A stretch of 64,000 bases of DNA. Origin: Sphagnum compactum. Lineage: Eukaryota; Bryophyta; Sphagnopsida; Sphagnales. Below, piece by piece: positions 13,567-25,496 of the stretch (within the stretch, counting starts at the first letter, position 1; each line of letters opens with the position of its first letter). Position numbers and translations under genes: made by a program. The stretch is from NCBI GenBank assembly GCA_965153455.1, contig OZ234504.1, forward strand, positions 9,858,001 through 9,922,000, read 5' to 3'. The notes under the pieces were generated by a model that ran no database searches, was not told the DNA's origin, and saw only the letters and a list, made by a program, of their open reading frames with translations.

Positions 13567-14229
13567 CATGTTTATTCCTTCCAAAGAAAAGGCAATTAGA
13601 ACAGGTGAAATGAAATGTCCACCCCTAAGTCATGTGTGAAAGTGATATTAAAAGATTGTAAGATGGCACTTCCCATTAAATATTAACAAGGTATGTTATA
13701 CACAATGGTCCTGCCATCAATTTAATATCAACAATTTATATTTATGATAAATTGGTTATAGCTAGGGGAATTTTTTAAAAAATCTATTTTAATGTACATC
13801 ATGTTGTTGTAAAAGAAAAAAACTCATGAACTTTTTTAAATTTTTTTTTTACGTTACATTAGTTATGAGGAACCCAAAAGGAATCTCACATTAAATGATG
13901 ACATGTTTAAACATTTAAAAATTTGTTACCAAACCAAAACCAATAGGAAATGTCACAACATGATTTTAAACTTTTTGCAAATCTAATGACTTTTTTTGTC
14001 CCCAAAAAAAAGTGATCAAATATTATTTTTTTCATATTATTTTTCACATTTATGCAAAATTTCAAACCAAAAAAAAGAGACTCATCATGACATGTGTATT
14101 TGAATGTTTTCAATCACATTGTCACATTTAAAAAGAATTACATGAATTTTTGAGTATGATGGGTGCCATAATCATTTTTGGAGAAAATGTTTTCATATTT
14201 TGTTTTGTTATTATACATTAGTGACAAAG
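9131..14229. other. Long AT-rich spacer
   Basis: About 5 kb of low-GC DNA. Open frames are short, biased and unrecognisable. It contains an (AAT)n microsatellite (13534-13563) and nothing else I can identify. It may be transposon debris too old to recognise. Confidence 0.55.
13534..13563. repeat. (AAT)n microsatellite
   Basis: About ten perfect copies of a trinucleotide repeat. Confidence 0.95.
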
Positions 14230-15830
14230 TCAGTTGGGCTGGGTGCACATTTGAGGAGGTGGCAGAGAAAACAAAATGTCAAAAGATGAGAGTAGTTTAT
14301 CTGTAATAGAGATGATGTGTGGTGATTCCATGCAACTCAACCTCCGTGACAAGGTTAAAAGATGATAACATACATTGATTACTACTGTTTTCCCTAGAAA
14401 ACATGATGATGGAAGCAAGCAAGTACATGATTGGTAAATGCAAAAAAAATGGGAAGTCAGAAAGCTGTAGTTCTCAAACCAATTCCAAAAGCTCAGCAAT
14501 TGCAATGTTAATTGGGTTTCCTTAGGTTAAGTGTACAGTTCTTTTTGTCAACATTGCTTCTTCAATGTCACGTTGATGCCCTCAGACCTTGGTCACATAC
14601 TGTCTGCAGCCGATTGTATTGCAGTTATCATCTTAACTCGAAGAAGGTGTTTGAAACATGACACTTCCAGACCAAACATCGTACAAACAAAAATTCATGG
14701 GAGGAAAAGAAAAGGAAGGATGAAGATTGGGATTTTGTATAAGCATGGAAACACTATGTTGTGTATCTTGAGCTATCACAACAGATAACATTGTAAACAG
14801 GTTTGAACTTGTCATACCAAAGAGCTCAAATGTACTTGGGTGATCCCCATAAATGATGTTGACATTTGGTCCATAACATAATGGTGAACATGGACTCCAC
14901 CGGCATGTTATCAATATACTAACCATGAAGCATGCAGTTTGAATGGAAGCACAATTAAAGCAACATATTATTTTGGTAATTGTCCTCTCAGGAAAATGGC
15001 ATTGTGAGTTGTAGAAAGAAAAAAATGTTCAAGAGGACAGTAGGTTCACTGAATTCTTGAATAAGATTCGTTCATAGCCAACTACACTCCTAAATCTACT
15101 TTACATCACCAACTTATATTTCACAAAGATAAACCCACACGAGCCTCTGCAGATTTCAGATCAATCACAAACACATCCCCAAGGTCAGAAAATGTTGTTG
15201 CACATAAAGGTTGTTTCTGACAAGCACATACACAACAGCAGTCATGTTTGTAAGCAAAAATCTTCATGGCCAATGGAGAGTGAATGGTTGGTCCTGTAAC
15301 AGAAGCATAAGAACTTAATGGGCATGAAAATGTGTTCAATATGATGGAAAAGTTTACTGTCACACCAAACTCAATGGGAGCAAACACATGCTTTTGTTGT
15401 CAAAGGACTTCTGTAATTTGTCTTGAATGCACATATTGATCACCTAGAAAAATCAACTAGTTGATTTTCAGCAAAAATACAATGTATTTGGGACCACTTG
15501 CAAAACAAATTTAACATTAGATGAAATTCAATTCTCTGCAATGGGCATTCAAAGGTCTAGCATAACATCCACCACTGACTTCATTAATTTGGACACCGAG
15601 TTTCTGCCACAAGTAATAGAAAAACTCAGCCATAATGCTCTACCTAGCTCAGCAAAACCTAAAAGGAGAAGACTGAAATCCTAAGAAAACCAAGGTACAC
15701 AAACAGAAAGAGAAAAAGAGACACAGGCAAGTAAAGGAAAGAGAAATAAGATGGCAAACCATGAGAAAGAGATTTAGAGGATTAACGACCATCCAGAATG
15801 TATGGTTAACCAACAAGATATAAGGTAGAT
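14230..15830. other. Unassigned region 3' of SOD
   Basis: GC content is higher than in the spacer to its left, but neither strand shows a recognisable protein. Frames at 14633-14926 and 15121-15387 (minus) lack known motifs. It may be downstream flank of the SOD gene. Confidence 0.4.
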
Positions 15831-15833
15831 AAC

Positions 15834-15839
15834 TTTATT
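15834..15839 (-). terminator. Putative SOD polyadenylation signal
   Basis: AATAAA on the minus strand, about 175 bases after the SOD stop codon, inside the expected 3' UTR. Confidence 0.5.
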
Positions 15840-16014
15840 GACTCTTGGTATCTTTAGACAGTTTAATCAGACCTCCAGAGAACTTCACAAAAGTTCAAGT
15901 ACAGCAGCACACATAACATCAACTCTGTACTCTCAAACTTTGTTATGGACTTCTTTGCACCTCCATTACAATGATCAGTGCCTAGGTTGTCAGGCATAGC
16001 TGCTGGCCAAATTT

Positions 16015-18880
16015 TCAGGAGGCTGCCTGGAACCCAATAACACCTGCATAAACATGTTCCACATTATCATAACAATCATAATTGCATTGACTGCAGTGGT
16101 CATGAACTAATTAAACATATCTATGAAATTGGAGAGAAGTCTCCACATTAAAGGTAACATGACCATGAACCGATTCAAACAAGACAATTGTAGAACTCCT
16201 CAGATCTATCAGTGCATGCCCCTATCCACCAAATGTCCCAAAGCCAGGTTAGTGAAAAGCAATTTCTTCTTAAAATCTAGAACAACCTCCAAACTAACAA
16301 GCACAAATTCACAGCCTCACCACAAGCCAGTCTACCACCCGCATTCCCAGTGCTCTTGCTCAATTCATGGCCACCTGGAACATAAATCACAAACAATCTC
16401 CTGTCAGAATGCAATAAATCAACTGTCAACCTTCACACCTGTGCATAGTGTGATACTAACCAGCACAAGAATATCTACCCACTATATCAGCAGATTTACC
16501 AACATGTCTCATGTATCTGTCATAGTATCTAAACTAATACAGGTCAACAAATGGAAGCCAATCTGCAAGGCAGACAATTGTAACAGTTATGCACCATCAC
16601 TCAGTAAAAAGTGAAAAAAAGAAAGAAGATGAGCCCCTTCATATGAATCAAGGACACAAGATTTATTGATTCAAGGAAATCACCACCAAAAACACACCAC
16701 AAATGAAGCATGGAGCATACCTTTGCCAAGATCATCAGGGTCAGCATGAACCACCACAGCCCGACCAATGATTGAGTTTGCTCCACTCAAGGGAATCTGG
16801 TCAACAATTCCAAAACAAACAGGGATATCAACTCCTAATGATCATACATTGCATCCACTGTCATGTTTTCCAAGATCTATGAGTACTTAGTCGACAGCAC
16901 AAATCATTATTTTCATAACCTCTCTTGAATGCATCAGTCAATGGAATGCAACCCACTCTTGGCAAATGGCACCATTATGGTTTCAGCACTGAGAACAGTT
17001 GCCAAAGAAACATTTGCAAGTCACAAGGAGGTAAGGGAAAGTCCAGAAGGCATTAGAACTGTGCCTGAATGTCCTTCACAGAAATCTCTGCAACACCTGC
17101 ATGAAAACATCACAAACCATGGATTGTGAGTAATTGCAATCTACAAGCACAATTACACTCACATGCTGACAATGTTGGTGACTTCCCCATCCCAGCATCT
17201 GGGATAGGCAAACTAGTGAACATATCTTACCATCCTCTCCAGCTGTAACATTGCCTAGATCACCAGCATGACGGATTGTATCCTCAGGAGCCCCATGCTC
17301 CACATTGTTAGGGTTGAAGTGAGGACCTGCCCACATGATGCACACTGAGCAATTCAAGGATGGAAAGAGAGGATATAAATCCTTTAAAACTATTTTTGGC
17401 CACAAGGGAACTGCAGAATTATACCCATTTTTGTTATTATTGTCTTTCTCACTGGAAGGAGAAAAAAGTTGTAGCAAGGTCATACCAGTGGACAAGCAGC
17501 CATTGGTAGTGTCACCCAGTGAATGAACATGAAAGCCATGCTTGCCTGGCTTCAGTCCTTCAACCTTTCCTGTCACAGATGTAGGGCCTATAAAGTGCAA
17601 CACCATCAACAACAAAGAAGTCAGATCTTGATTTGCTTATAAAATTCTCTGCTGTCAAACAACTGTCAGATTGCAAGATCCCAAGTTTACTTTCTTTAGA
17701 GCATCTCAAGCAGTGCTCAATATGCAACCCTGCAAAATATTTCTCACATCCAAGTTTAATATTTACCTCTTTCCAACCCAACCCATAAAACTAAAGCATG
17801 GACTGCAGATAGGTGGGAGACTACTAATAGCAAAGCACCTGGACCAATTGTTCTGATTGGCCAACATATCATAAAAATGATCCCTGCTCATAATGATTGG
17901 CCAAGCAGAAACAGAGAGCAGCAGTCAGATCATATTTTTTACACTCTTCACTAGCAGGTGTTTGGCTTTGCTGTGCCTTTTACCAGCCTCAGCAAACTGT
18001 GCAAAAATGTTGGCCAAAACCATTCTTCTGAGCCAAGTAGGCATGTTTTGACTTCTCTTCATCCAATTTTAATTTGCAAGGTCACATACTGAGCACCGGT
18101 GGAATTGCTCTTAGTACAGCATTTAACAATTTCTCTGCCGTTGTTTCTGGTTATTGACAGCCACACCAAGAACAACAAACTTTGGTCCTCATCTCCAGTT
18201 CCAAAAATGCTCAAGTCAAACTCTTCTTCTTCTTCCAAATGGCAATTTGCGCACGAAGGATCAAAAACCATGTGCGGCAACATCCTATTACATTCCCCCT
18301 TGGCCTCATCATGTGGCATACATCGGAAATTATGGCGGCAATCACAAGAAAAGCCAAGCGATCGGCTAAACAAAAATCCAGAAAAACATTTGAACTTCAA
18401 AATACCTGAAGAAACGTGCACCGAAATTCACCCCATCCAGACTGACACCGAAGAAGGACTCCCAAACAAGATGATCGCAAGAAGAAGAAGAAACCCAGGT
18501 TATGGTTACGGCAATCTCTCGCGAAATCCACAACGACGACTCTATCAACGAACTTAATTACAGACTCACGATGATACATTCAATCCATCACCCTGTTAAC
18601 ATTAAGAAACAAGGCGAAAAACTCGTCGAAAGTTTCAAAATCCCGGAAAGAAATCAAAACTGATCTACATCTGCCACAGAAAGAAAGACCTTTTGAAAAC
18701 CTTTCCTCCAAATAGGGAGGAAACAGAAAAGCGGTTAGTCACGACAAGGCAAGAAAGAAAAGAAAAGAAAACAAGAGCCAGAAGGGAAAAACCATAACCT
18801 TCGCCCTCTTGCTGGAAGTGGACGACTCCGCTCACTCCTGCGGTTCCTACCAAAACTGCCACAGCCTTTAGCGGCGCCAT
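16015..18880 (-). CDS. CSD1-like: Cytosolic Cu/Zn superoxide dismutase, complete, 7 coding exons
   Basis: It converts superoxide to hydrogen peroxide and oxygen. Coding exons on the minus strand: 18880-18799, 17587-17486, 17326-17231, 17096-17065, 16796-16721, 16374-16321, 16043-16015. They join in frame to a 156-aa protein, close to the usual 152 aa. Copper ligands H47, H49, H64, H121 and zinc ligands H64, H72, H81, D84 are all present ([33 protein letters not shown]). So are the C58-C147 disulfide pair and the substrate-guiding arginine R144 (GGRLACG). There is no transit or signal peptide, and the end (GFQAAS) is not a peroxisomal signal, so the cytosol is expected. Splice sites are GT-AG except intron 4, which begins GC after CATTCAG. 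Intron 1 (about 1.2 kb) contains a repeat also found near 28.1 kb. The gene looks functional. Confidence 0.95.
17765..18110 (+). repeat. Dispersed repeat in SOD intron 1 (copy at 28.09-28.36 kb)
   Basis: Blocks such as ACCCATAAAACTAAA, GGTGGGA-AC-ACTA-TAATAGC and AAGGTCACATACTGA occur in the same order here and at about 28,096-28,356, at similar spacing. This marks an old dispersed repeat, not SOD coding sequence. The element class is unknown. Confidence 0.55.
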
Positions 18881-19162
18881 TGCAACCAGCTCGCTCGCAC
18901 GCAAGCAGAAGAAACAAAACGACGAAGAGAGAAAAGCAAGCGAGCAAGCGAGCACGGATTTGTTTTTCCCACAACAATCGTAACAAAGCAATGAACGAAA
19001 CCAGAGTCGTCTTTGGGGCTTCGTCAGAGAGCGCAAGAAATAGCGCGCGAAGGATCCACAGTTTGTGACCGGATACATGCTCCGATTGGTGACTTGGGAG
19101 ATGCCATGTGTCAAAGTGAAGTTGCGAATCAAGAAAAAAAAAATGTACAGGGGAAGAAGAGC

Positions 19163-19232
19163 CAGGGTTTCTTTTAAGCATTTTGTGATTTAGCCAAAAT
19201 GGAGATCATCCAGAAAAAATAATTTAGCCAAA
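19163..19232 (+). repeat. 70-bp repeat upstream of SOD (copy at 41.43 kb)
   Basis: It opens AGGGTTTCTTTTAA, then ATTTTGTGA, GCCAAA.TGG, ATCCAGAAAA and TTTAGCCAAA. The same blocks occur in order at 41431-41499. It sits about 280 bp upstream of the SOD start codon, so it could be in or near the promoter. Confidence 0.65.
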
Positions 19233-19537
19233 GTATAGCATAATGATGAATGAACCTTTTGATCTCAAGAAGGTTTTGAGTTTGAATTTTCTCATTTTGG
19301 TCTATGCCTAAATTTTCAACTTAGAAAAACTTTTATCTCTAATGAGGTGAGAATTGGCTCCTAAAGAATCGGACCTAATGGTCCATCCCATAATCAACCC
19401 CCATTATCAAAAATGGGGCCATATGATACCTTGGGTGATTCTCAAGATTCGATTCTCACATAAACTAGAATCACTAATTCTCATTGAAAGAACCAATTTA
19501 CAATTGGCCCTGTTCATGAGAATCCCCCAACACTAAT
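19233..19537. other. Spacer between SOD upstream region and MITE
   Basis: No gene. The phrase GGTGAGAATTGGCTCC appears near 19346 and again near 19758, on either side of the MITE. The MITE may therefore have inserted into, or between copies of, another repeat. Confidence 0.4.
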
Positions 19538-19748
19538 GGTGCATTCACACATGATGTTAGATCAATGTTAAATAAAAATCTAGATGGCATCCTAGGTGGC
19601 ACCCAATGTTAAATGGGCAATAGCTTAATGTTAAGTGAATGTTAATATAACATAAGATCTTCACCATAATTAAGTTTAAGTCTTAAATGACTAGTATGGT
19701 GTTAAGGGACTCAACACTAGAGTGCCTAACACCAAGTGTGAATGCACC
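19538..19748. mobile_element. Tourist-like MITE, copy 1
   Basis: A 211-bp element with terminal inverted repeats GGTGCATTCACAC / GTGTGAATGCACC. A TAA is found just outside both ends (19534-19536 and 19750-19752), fitting the 3-bp TWA target of PIF/Harbinger elements. The interior matches the element at 59742-59950 along its whole length. It has no coding capacity and would depend on a transposase made elsewhere. Confidence 0.8.
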
Positions 19749-19759
19749 TTAAGAAAGGT

Positions 19760-22717
19760 GAGAATTGGCTCCCCAAGAAACTGCCACTTTCCATGATCAT
19801 ATGCTCACTTGGGGAGCTGGGGGGAATCCCATGTCTCAAAGTGGAGGAGCCAATCAAGAAAAGACAAATGTATTGGGGGAAGGGCTGCTCCCTAGGGACT
19901 CCCCTAATTTGAGGGTCATAGCCTAATTTGAGAGTTATATCTTTGAGGGTGGAGATCCAAAAATTAGGGGAGGCCCATTGGAGCAAGCCTACCCAAGTAA
20001 AGGTTTTTTAATTCAAATGGTGGATGCATGTGATCAATGGAAGGGTCCTTCAATTCAATTGACAAACAAATCTTTTGTGTTGGGGAGGTGCCTCAAAATA
20101 CAAAGTGAAAAAACTTTGGAGTGCTTTACGCATAGGGTAAGGCCCTAGGATGAGAGTATTACCAAAAGATAGGCCGTGTGAAGCTAGTCGACATGGACCC
20201 ACTTCTAATAGTAATGCCCTTGTTCAAGGGCCTTATCCAAGGTAAAGATCTTGCCACAAATTTTAGATAGACCTGATGATCCACTAAAAATATGCAAAAG
20301 CCAAAGATCCTTCCCCAAAATGGAAGAGACCTCCAAAAACAGAGGGACCCTCTGTTTTATTTTGATAAAACAATATAAATGTAAATATATATATTTTACA
20401 TGGCTATGTAAAACAATGTCAATATAAAACAATGCAAAAAAATATGATTTTTATGTGAGGAGGAGGGGAGGTTTTGGATGATAAGCCAGCTAAATGGTCC
20501 ATTGCAAAAAAAAACCTATCAAAATATACACCCACAACTATTTCATATGACTTTGCAAGAAGGTATGGTCATTAAAGATATAAGAAAATTATCTATAAAG
20601 TAAGGAAAACAACTCTAGAACCCTCAGTTTGATCATAAATAGGGTGAAATTCAAAAAAATAAAAACTTACCCAAAAAAAAAACCAACATTAGCATTCAAG
20701 GGTGGGGGGACCTCAGTTTTTGTGGTGAACTGAGTTTCACCCTGTCTTTCCTTTTTCTTTCACGCCTTCACTGTTGTTGCTGCATATATTTTCACTGCTT
20801 CTACTTGTAAACCTACTATAATTAGTCTCGAACCTTGTGCATTAAATGCTGCTTTTCAGCATTTCATTCCCAGATCTAATAAAATTTTCTTACTTTTATG
20901 TATAAATACCCATGAAAGAAGGGTCTGGGGTGAAAGGATGGGCAAAGACAGGGTGACTTTACAAATAATTTTAGTATTTACACTTACATGTCGCAAAACA
21001 TTTACAAAGGGTCGTGTAAGTGTATTTGACAAATATTTACACTGGCCTTGTGGCCTGCTCCCCCAAGGCCTCCCCTAAATTTGAAGGTTAGAGCACATAG
21101 GCTATCCCCTCAAATTAAAGGAGGCTCACAGTAGCAAGTGCTTCTAACCAAAATGGTAGAAGGTCTCTCCAATTGATTAAAGTATTGTCCATGCACTATG
21201 AAGAGAAAAAAAATGCTGTACTTTGCTTTGTGATGATTGAGAGAAAAAGGAAAAGAACCGTGTACATAAAAAAAAGGCAGGGGATGGGAACCCATCCCCA
21301 AGAAATACAAGGCAAATAAAAGCAAAGGAACACATGTCATGAAAGAACCTTGCAACAAGGACCCCACTAATACACTAATAAAATAGAAGACTATAAATTA
21401 AAAAGGCATTGTCTATCACAAATTGGTTAGCAGAAGATCCATTGGCTATGATGTGTGGAATAGATGAGGAATGGTTTTCAAGTGCGGCAACATGTTGAAG
21501 AATCACAATGGACTGCACATGTTGGAAGGCTATGGACACATGTTGTTGAAAATACGAAATAAGCACCATGGGAACTAAAGAATATTGTTGATCATGGGTT
21601 ATAGTGACTTGAATACAAGAAATAAAAAAAGAGTCGAAAAGAAAATGAAAATCACCATAAGTCTTTATGGCAAAAGGAATGTAATTATCTCTTGATATGA
21701 TCATTTTTTTCCTAAGCGGCAATTATCATTACCTGCATTATTGTGGACAATGCATGTTATCCATTATTCCAATGAGTTAGATCAATTATGATAACGTTTA
21801 CTAAGATTTGAAAGTTGTCTTTGGTGATAAGAATGTTGATTCATCGCCAAGTGTGGTGAAGGAAAAGGTGGGAAACCTCTTTTTGCATGTGTGTTCGATT
21901 TTTTAAAACAATAATTGTGACAATATCTATAAGAATATTGTGGGCTACAACACATTCACACCCACATGGGCCCTAAAACAAGTGGATACCTAAATCATCA
22001 ATGGTATGTTCACATTGACAATGTGAAAAATGTGCAACTATAGGATTTGGCAAGCCAAAACAAGTACATAACATTATAAAAGAAGTGAGTTGAAGACAAA
22101 CATAATGTAGATGTGATAGGGTGGGTTAATAACTAAGCACCCATGTTTGGACTTGCACAAGATAAAAAATTTGTTCCTATGATGTTCGAGGGAACATCTA
22201 TTAAAAATGTGGCAAGCTTTTGCTCATGTCATTAGTCCATTACAAAAGACTGTAAGTGAGGATACAACTATACCATAAAATTTTAAATGGGGGACATGTG
22301 AATAGACAATTTAGGGTAGTAAAATTCAGGTATCTTATAATGTTAGTCGCAAGGGAAAGGTGTTGGTTTTGATAAGTGCATTGTATCAAGAAAAATAAAG
22401 TGATCATTCCCTGGAAATGAATGATAAATGTAAGAACAATGAAAACCCAACATCCCAAAAAGGTGAAGGCAACAAATTGAACAACCCCCCTAAAAAAACA
22501 TGTAAAATAACCTGACGACGAACCAAATGACTCACAGTAATGCCAAAGGATCATGTGCCCAATAATTTTTCCGATGTAAAAATGGTATGTGAATCAAATT
22601 CAATGTAATGTTGCAAAATACTTGGAGACAAAAATATGATTTGCAATAGATAATTTAGGCACTGGGCATAACAAAGTGAAAACATCACAAAAGTTATTTA
22701 TGGATTTAGAAACATAA
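19760..22717. other. Repeat-rich spacer
   Basis: No convincing gene. It contains the repeat at 20696-20852, whose relative is at 43.94-44.12 kb, and several AT-rich tracts. Frames such as 21375-21722 and 22240-22554 (minus) show no recognisable family. Confidence 0.45.
20696..20852 (-). repeat. Dispersed ~160-bp repeat, copy 1
   Basis: On the minus strand it reads CATTTAATGCACAAGGTTCGA, then ACTAATTATAGTAG, AGCAGTGAAAA, GACAGGGTGAAACTCAGTT, ending in a poly-C block after CTGAGGT. The same order occurs on the plus strand at 43940-44118. GGTTCGA resembles a Pol III B box, so a SINE origin is possible. The element class is not established. Confidence 0.7.
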
Positions 22718-23727
22718 CACTACAAGAAAAGCTATTTTTTGCGACTTGATATATGACTAGATTGTTAGTCATGGAAGACATCTATGACTACATGACTATG
22801 TAGTCGAATAGGACATGTCATTTAAAACACCTAGTCGTTAGTGTGATTTAGTCGCAAGACAATTTGCAACTGTAAAGTTATGAAGGTCATCAATGTTTGA
22901 TGGAATTCATAAATTATGGCCATTGGATATAATTCATTAAATATAAAATAAATATGTTCTTCACCCATGCCATGTAGACACATGGTATAAAGGCTAAAAA
23001 CCCAACCTATATGTTAGGAATGTAAGCCTTAGCTTACTTAGGAATGTAGGTTAACTTAACTAGCAAATTAAGATAATTAAACTAGTTCACTAATTTACAA
23101 GTGTGAGGACTTGAACCTTCACCTCCACATTGAGGGAATTTTTTTTTTACCCACTTAACCATTGCACCACATGATTTTTACATGACAAAAATTGTCACCA
23201 TATTGTTATAAACATTTTTAAACATATTTTATAAGTTAAGTACCTAAGTACTTACCTAATAACTTAGAACCTACTTAATAACCTAGTAGGTACTTAGCTT
23301 GGTAGGTAATAGGTAAGTAGTATTTAGAGATAATAGGTAGTAGGTAGATAGGTAGGTAGGTATGTACGACCTACCTAGTAGCTAGGTAAGTAGGTAGGTA
23401 CGTATGTACTACATAGTAGGTAGGTAGATAATAAGTAGTATTAGCCCATAGGTAATAGCTACTTTATAGGTAGCTAATAAATAGCTAGTAGGTAGGTAGC
23501 ACCTAGTTAAATTACTAACATAAGTAGGTTATTATTGTATGTATGCTAGTCATGTAATTTCAATGTAGTCACAAAATAGTCATAACCTAGTCATGTAGTC
23601 ATAATGCAATTGCGATGTAGTTATATATTTGAATAAAAGTATATGAATAAGGACATATGATTACATGACTAAATTAGGACATTAGTCGTAAATGTCCAAG
23701 CCATGAAAGACATGTTTTGGTGTTGTG
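22718..23727. mobile_element. Non-autonomous CACTA (En/Spm) element 1
   Basis: It starts with the canonical plant CACTA end CACTACAAGAAAA and finishes with a degenerate complement (TTTTGGTGTTGTG, 10 of 13 matches). TAA flanks both ends (22715-22717, 23728-23730), the 3-bp duplication expected for CACTA elements. Subterminal regions are crowded with TAGTCATGTAGTC-like motifs in both orientations, the likely transposase binding sites of this superfamily. There is no coding sequence. The interior carries GGTA-rich repeats (about 23319-23480) and a SINE-like insertion on the minus strand. Confidence 0.85.
23025..23178 (-). mobile_element. tRNA-derived SINE inside CACTA 1
   Basis: On the minus strand an A-box-like TGGTGCAATGG (23169-23159) is followed about 50 bases later by a perfect B box GGTTCAAGTCC (23117-23107), the internal Pol III promoter layout of tRNA-derived SINEs. 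No tRNA can be folded. The exact 3' end and target duplication are not clear. Confidence 0.6.
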
Positions 23728-23730
23728 TAA

Positions 23731-25496
23731 AGAAACTAGTTATGATGTTCCATTATGATCTTCTTGAAACATTTTTGCGACAAAAGACTCCACAAATGCC
23801 ATAAAACCCATTGGTGCACCTAGGAGGGTGGCTTTTGCATATAAAGGCTGAGCTTGGAGCTTTGAACTTAAAACTTAAAGTTTAATGTGATTTTAATCTA
23901 ACTACATGGATGAATATGTCCATAGACAAATGATTTCATATGGATGAATGTCATTTTTGCATGGACGACTTTGATTTATGATTTGGATTATATAAGTAAA
24001 TCATTGGATGAAATTCATCCATGATTGGGAGGTAAATAAGCTCAAAATGACATATTCATTTTCATTTGTTGTCCAAGTATTAATATTTTTAAACTTGAAT
24101 GTCATTTAATAATGATGGATAATGAAATTGTGACAATAGGGGATAATATAATGATGGGACAAAAAAATTCATCAATAATGTTAAATTAAGTTTTTTTTTT
24201 GTCATGGGATGAATGTTAAAACCCCCCATCCCCATTGTTGTCAACAACATTCTATTATAATTTGTTGAAAACTAAAGCACGTTGAAAATAAATAATTATT
24301 AAAAAAAACCCCATTGTCATTTATGATAATAAGTTGTTTGAAAAAAACTAATTAAGGTCCCTAAAACTAAATTTTAGTTTAGTTCAAAAACCTATTGTCA
24401 TCAATGACATTAGGTATTTGAAGATATTTAAAGCATTCAAAACCCATCGTTGTCAACAACACTAATTAGATTTGAAAAAAATTGTGGCACCTTCAAAGAA
24501 GAATGAAAAAAACCTCACATTATCATCAACTTTTATAAATAGTTTGATGGAAGTTGTGGCACTTTTGAAGGAGGGGACCAAAAAAACCCCCCATTGTCAT
24601 CAACAACATTTAGTTAATTTGCTTGAAAAAAAAATTCAAATTTAAAAAATAAATAAAATATTGACCATGGGGTGGATGTTAACATAATAATAATAATATA
24701 ATTAGAACATATTGAAAATAATAGCATTGTAAACCATAGCCATGACAGACATTTATAATGGAATTTATAATTTATTATTCAATAAGTGTTATATGATATA
24801 AAATTAGATTATGTTTCATGAAATTCTAATGAATCAAAATTATGGAAAAAAAATCATTGACAAGAATTTAATAATAAAATAAAATATTCATCCATAATGA
24901 AGATGAATGCTTACATTCATCTCCATGTTTGCTTCTAGGTTCACTTGTACAACATTCGTTTTGTGGTGAAATTTTGGAGTATATTTACACATGTATAAGG
25001 AAAAGGACATTTTAACATCCCAAGTTTCAACTTTAAACTTGAGGCGCAAGCTCTAGGTTCATGCAATAATTTGCCTTGCACATGTAGAATACAAAAATAT
25101 GTGTTAAGTATAGAAAAACATGGAAAAAGTGATATAGATGCGTCTAATACTTATGGAAACCAAACTACACATTTCATATCATGAGCATGAAAACAACAAG
25201 ATTTCTTAAACCAAAATGAAAACATAGGCAAGTTTAGTTCAAAATCCAAAAAACATGAACAAGAATACAACATGTGCAAGATAAAAATCCAACAATATTT
25301 TATTGCAAAAATGGAACTAGAATAAGACAAGGTTGTGACAAAAAAATGTACCCAAAATTGGTGTTGAACAAACTAAAGGTAATGTGGGATTCTACCTCTA
25401 TCTATACCCATTGGGCACTTAGCTTAAAAAAGTTTTTTCAAAAACTTCAAACCTACATGTGGCCCATGTCCATCCATGTGGGAATGAATAGTGAAC
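23731..25496. other. AT-rich spacer
   Basis: No recognisable gene. It has several degenerate repeats of a CCATTGTCATCAACAACA-like motif (about 24220-24610) separated by A-rich tracts. Confidence 0.45.

Noticed and set aside
16123-16614. 163-codon open frame on the plus strand
   Set aside because: It is antisense to the verified SOD exon 6 and neighbouring introns.
18059-18579. Several overlapping open frames on both strands inside the SOD gene
   Set aside because: They lie in SOD intron 1, have no family resemblance and overlap each other, so they are chance frames.
23098-23178. Possible tRNA gene on the minus strand
   Set aside because: A and B boxes are present, but the arms do not pair into a cloverleaf and the interior is A-rich. 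A tRNA-derived SINE fits better.
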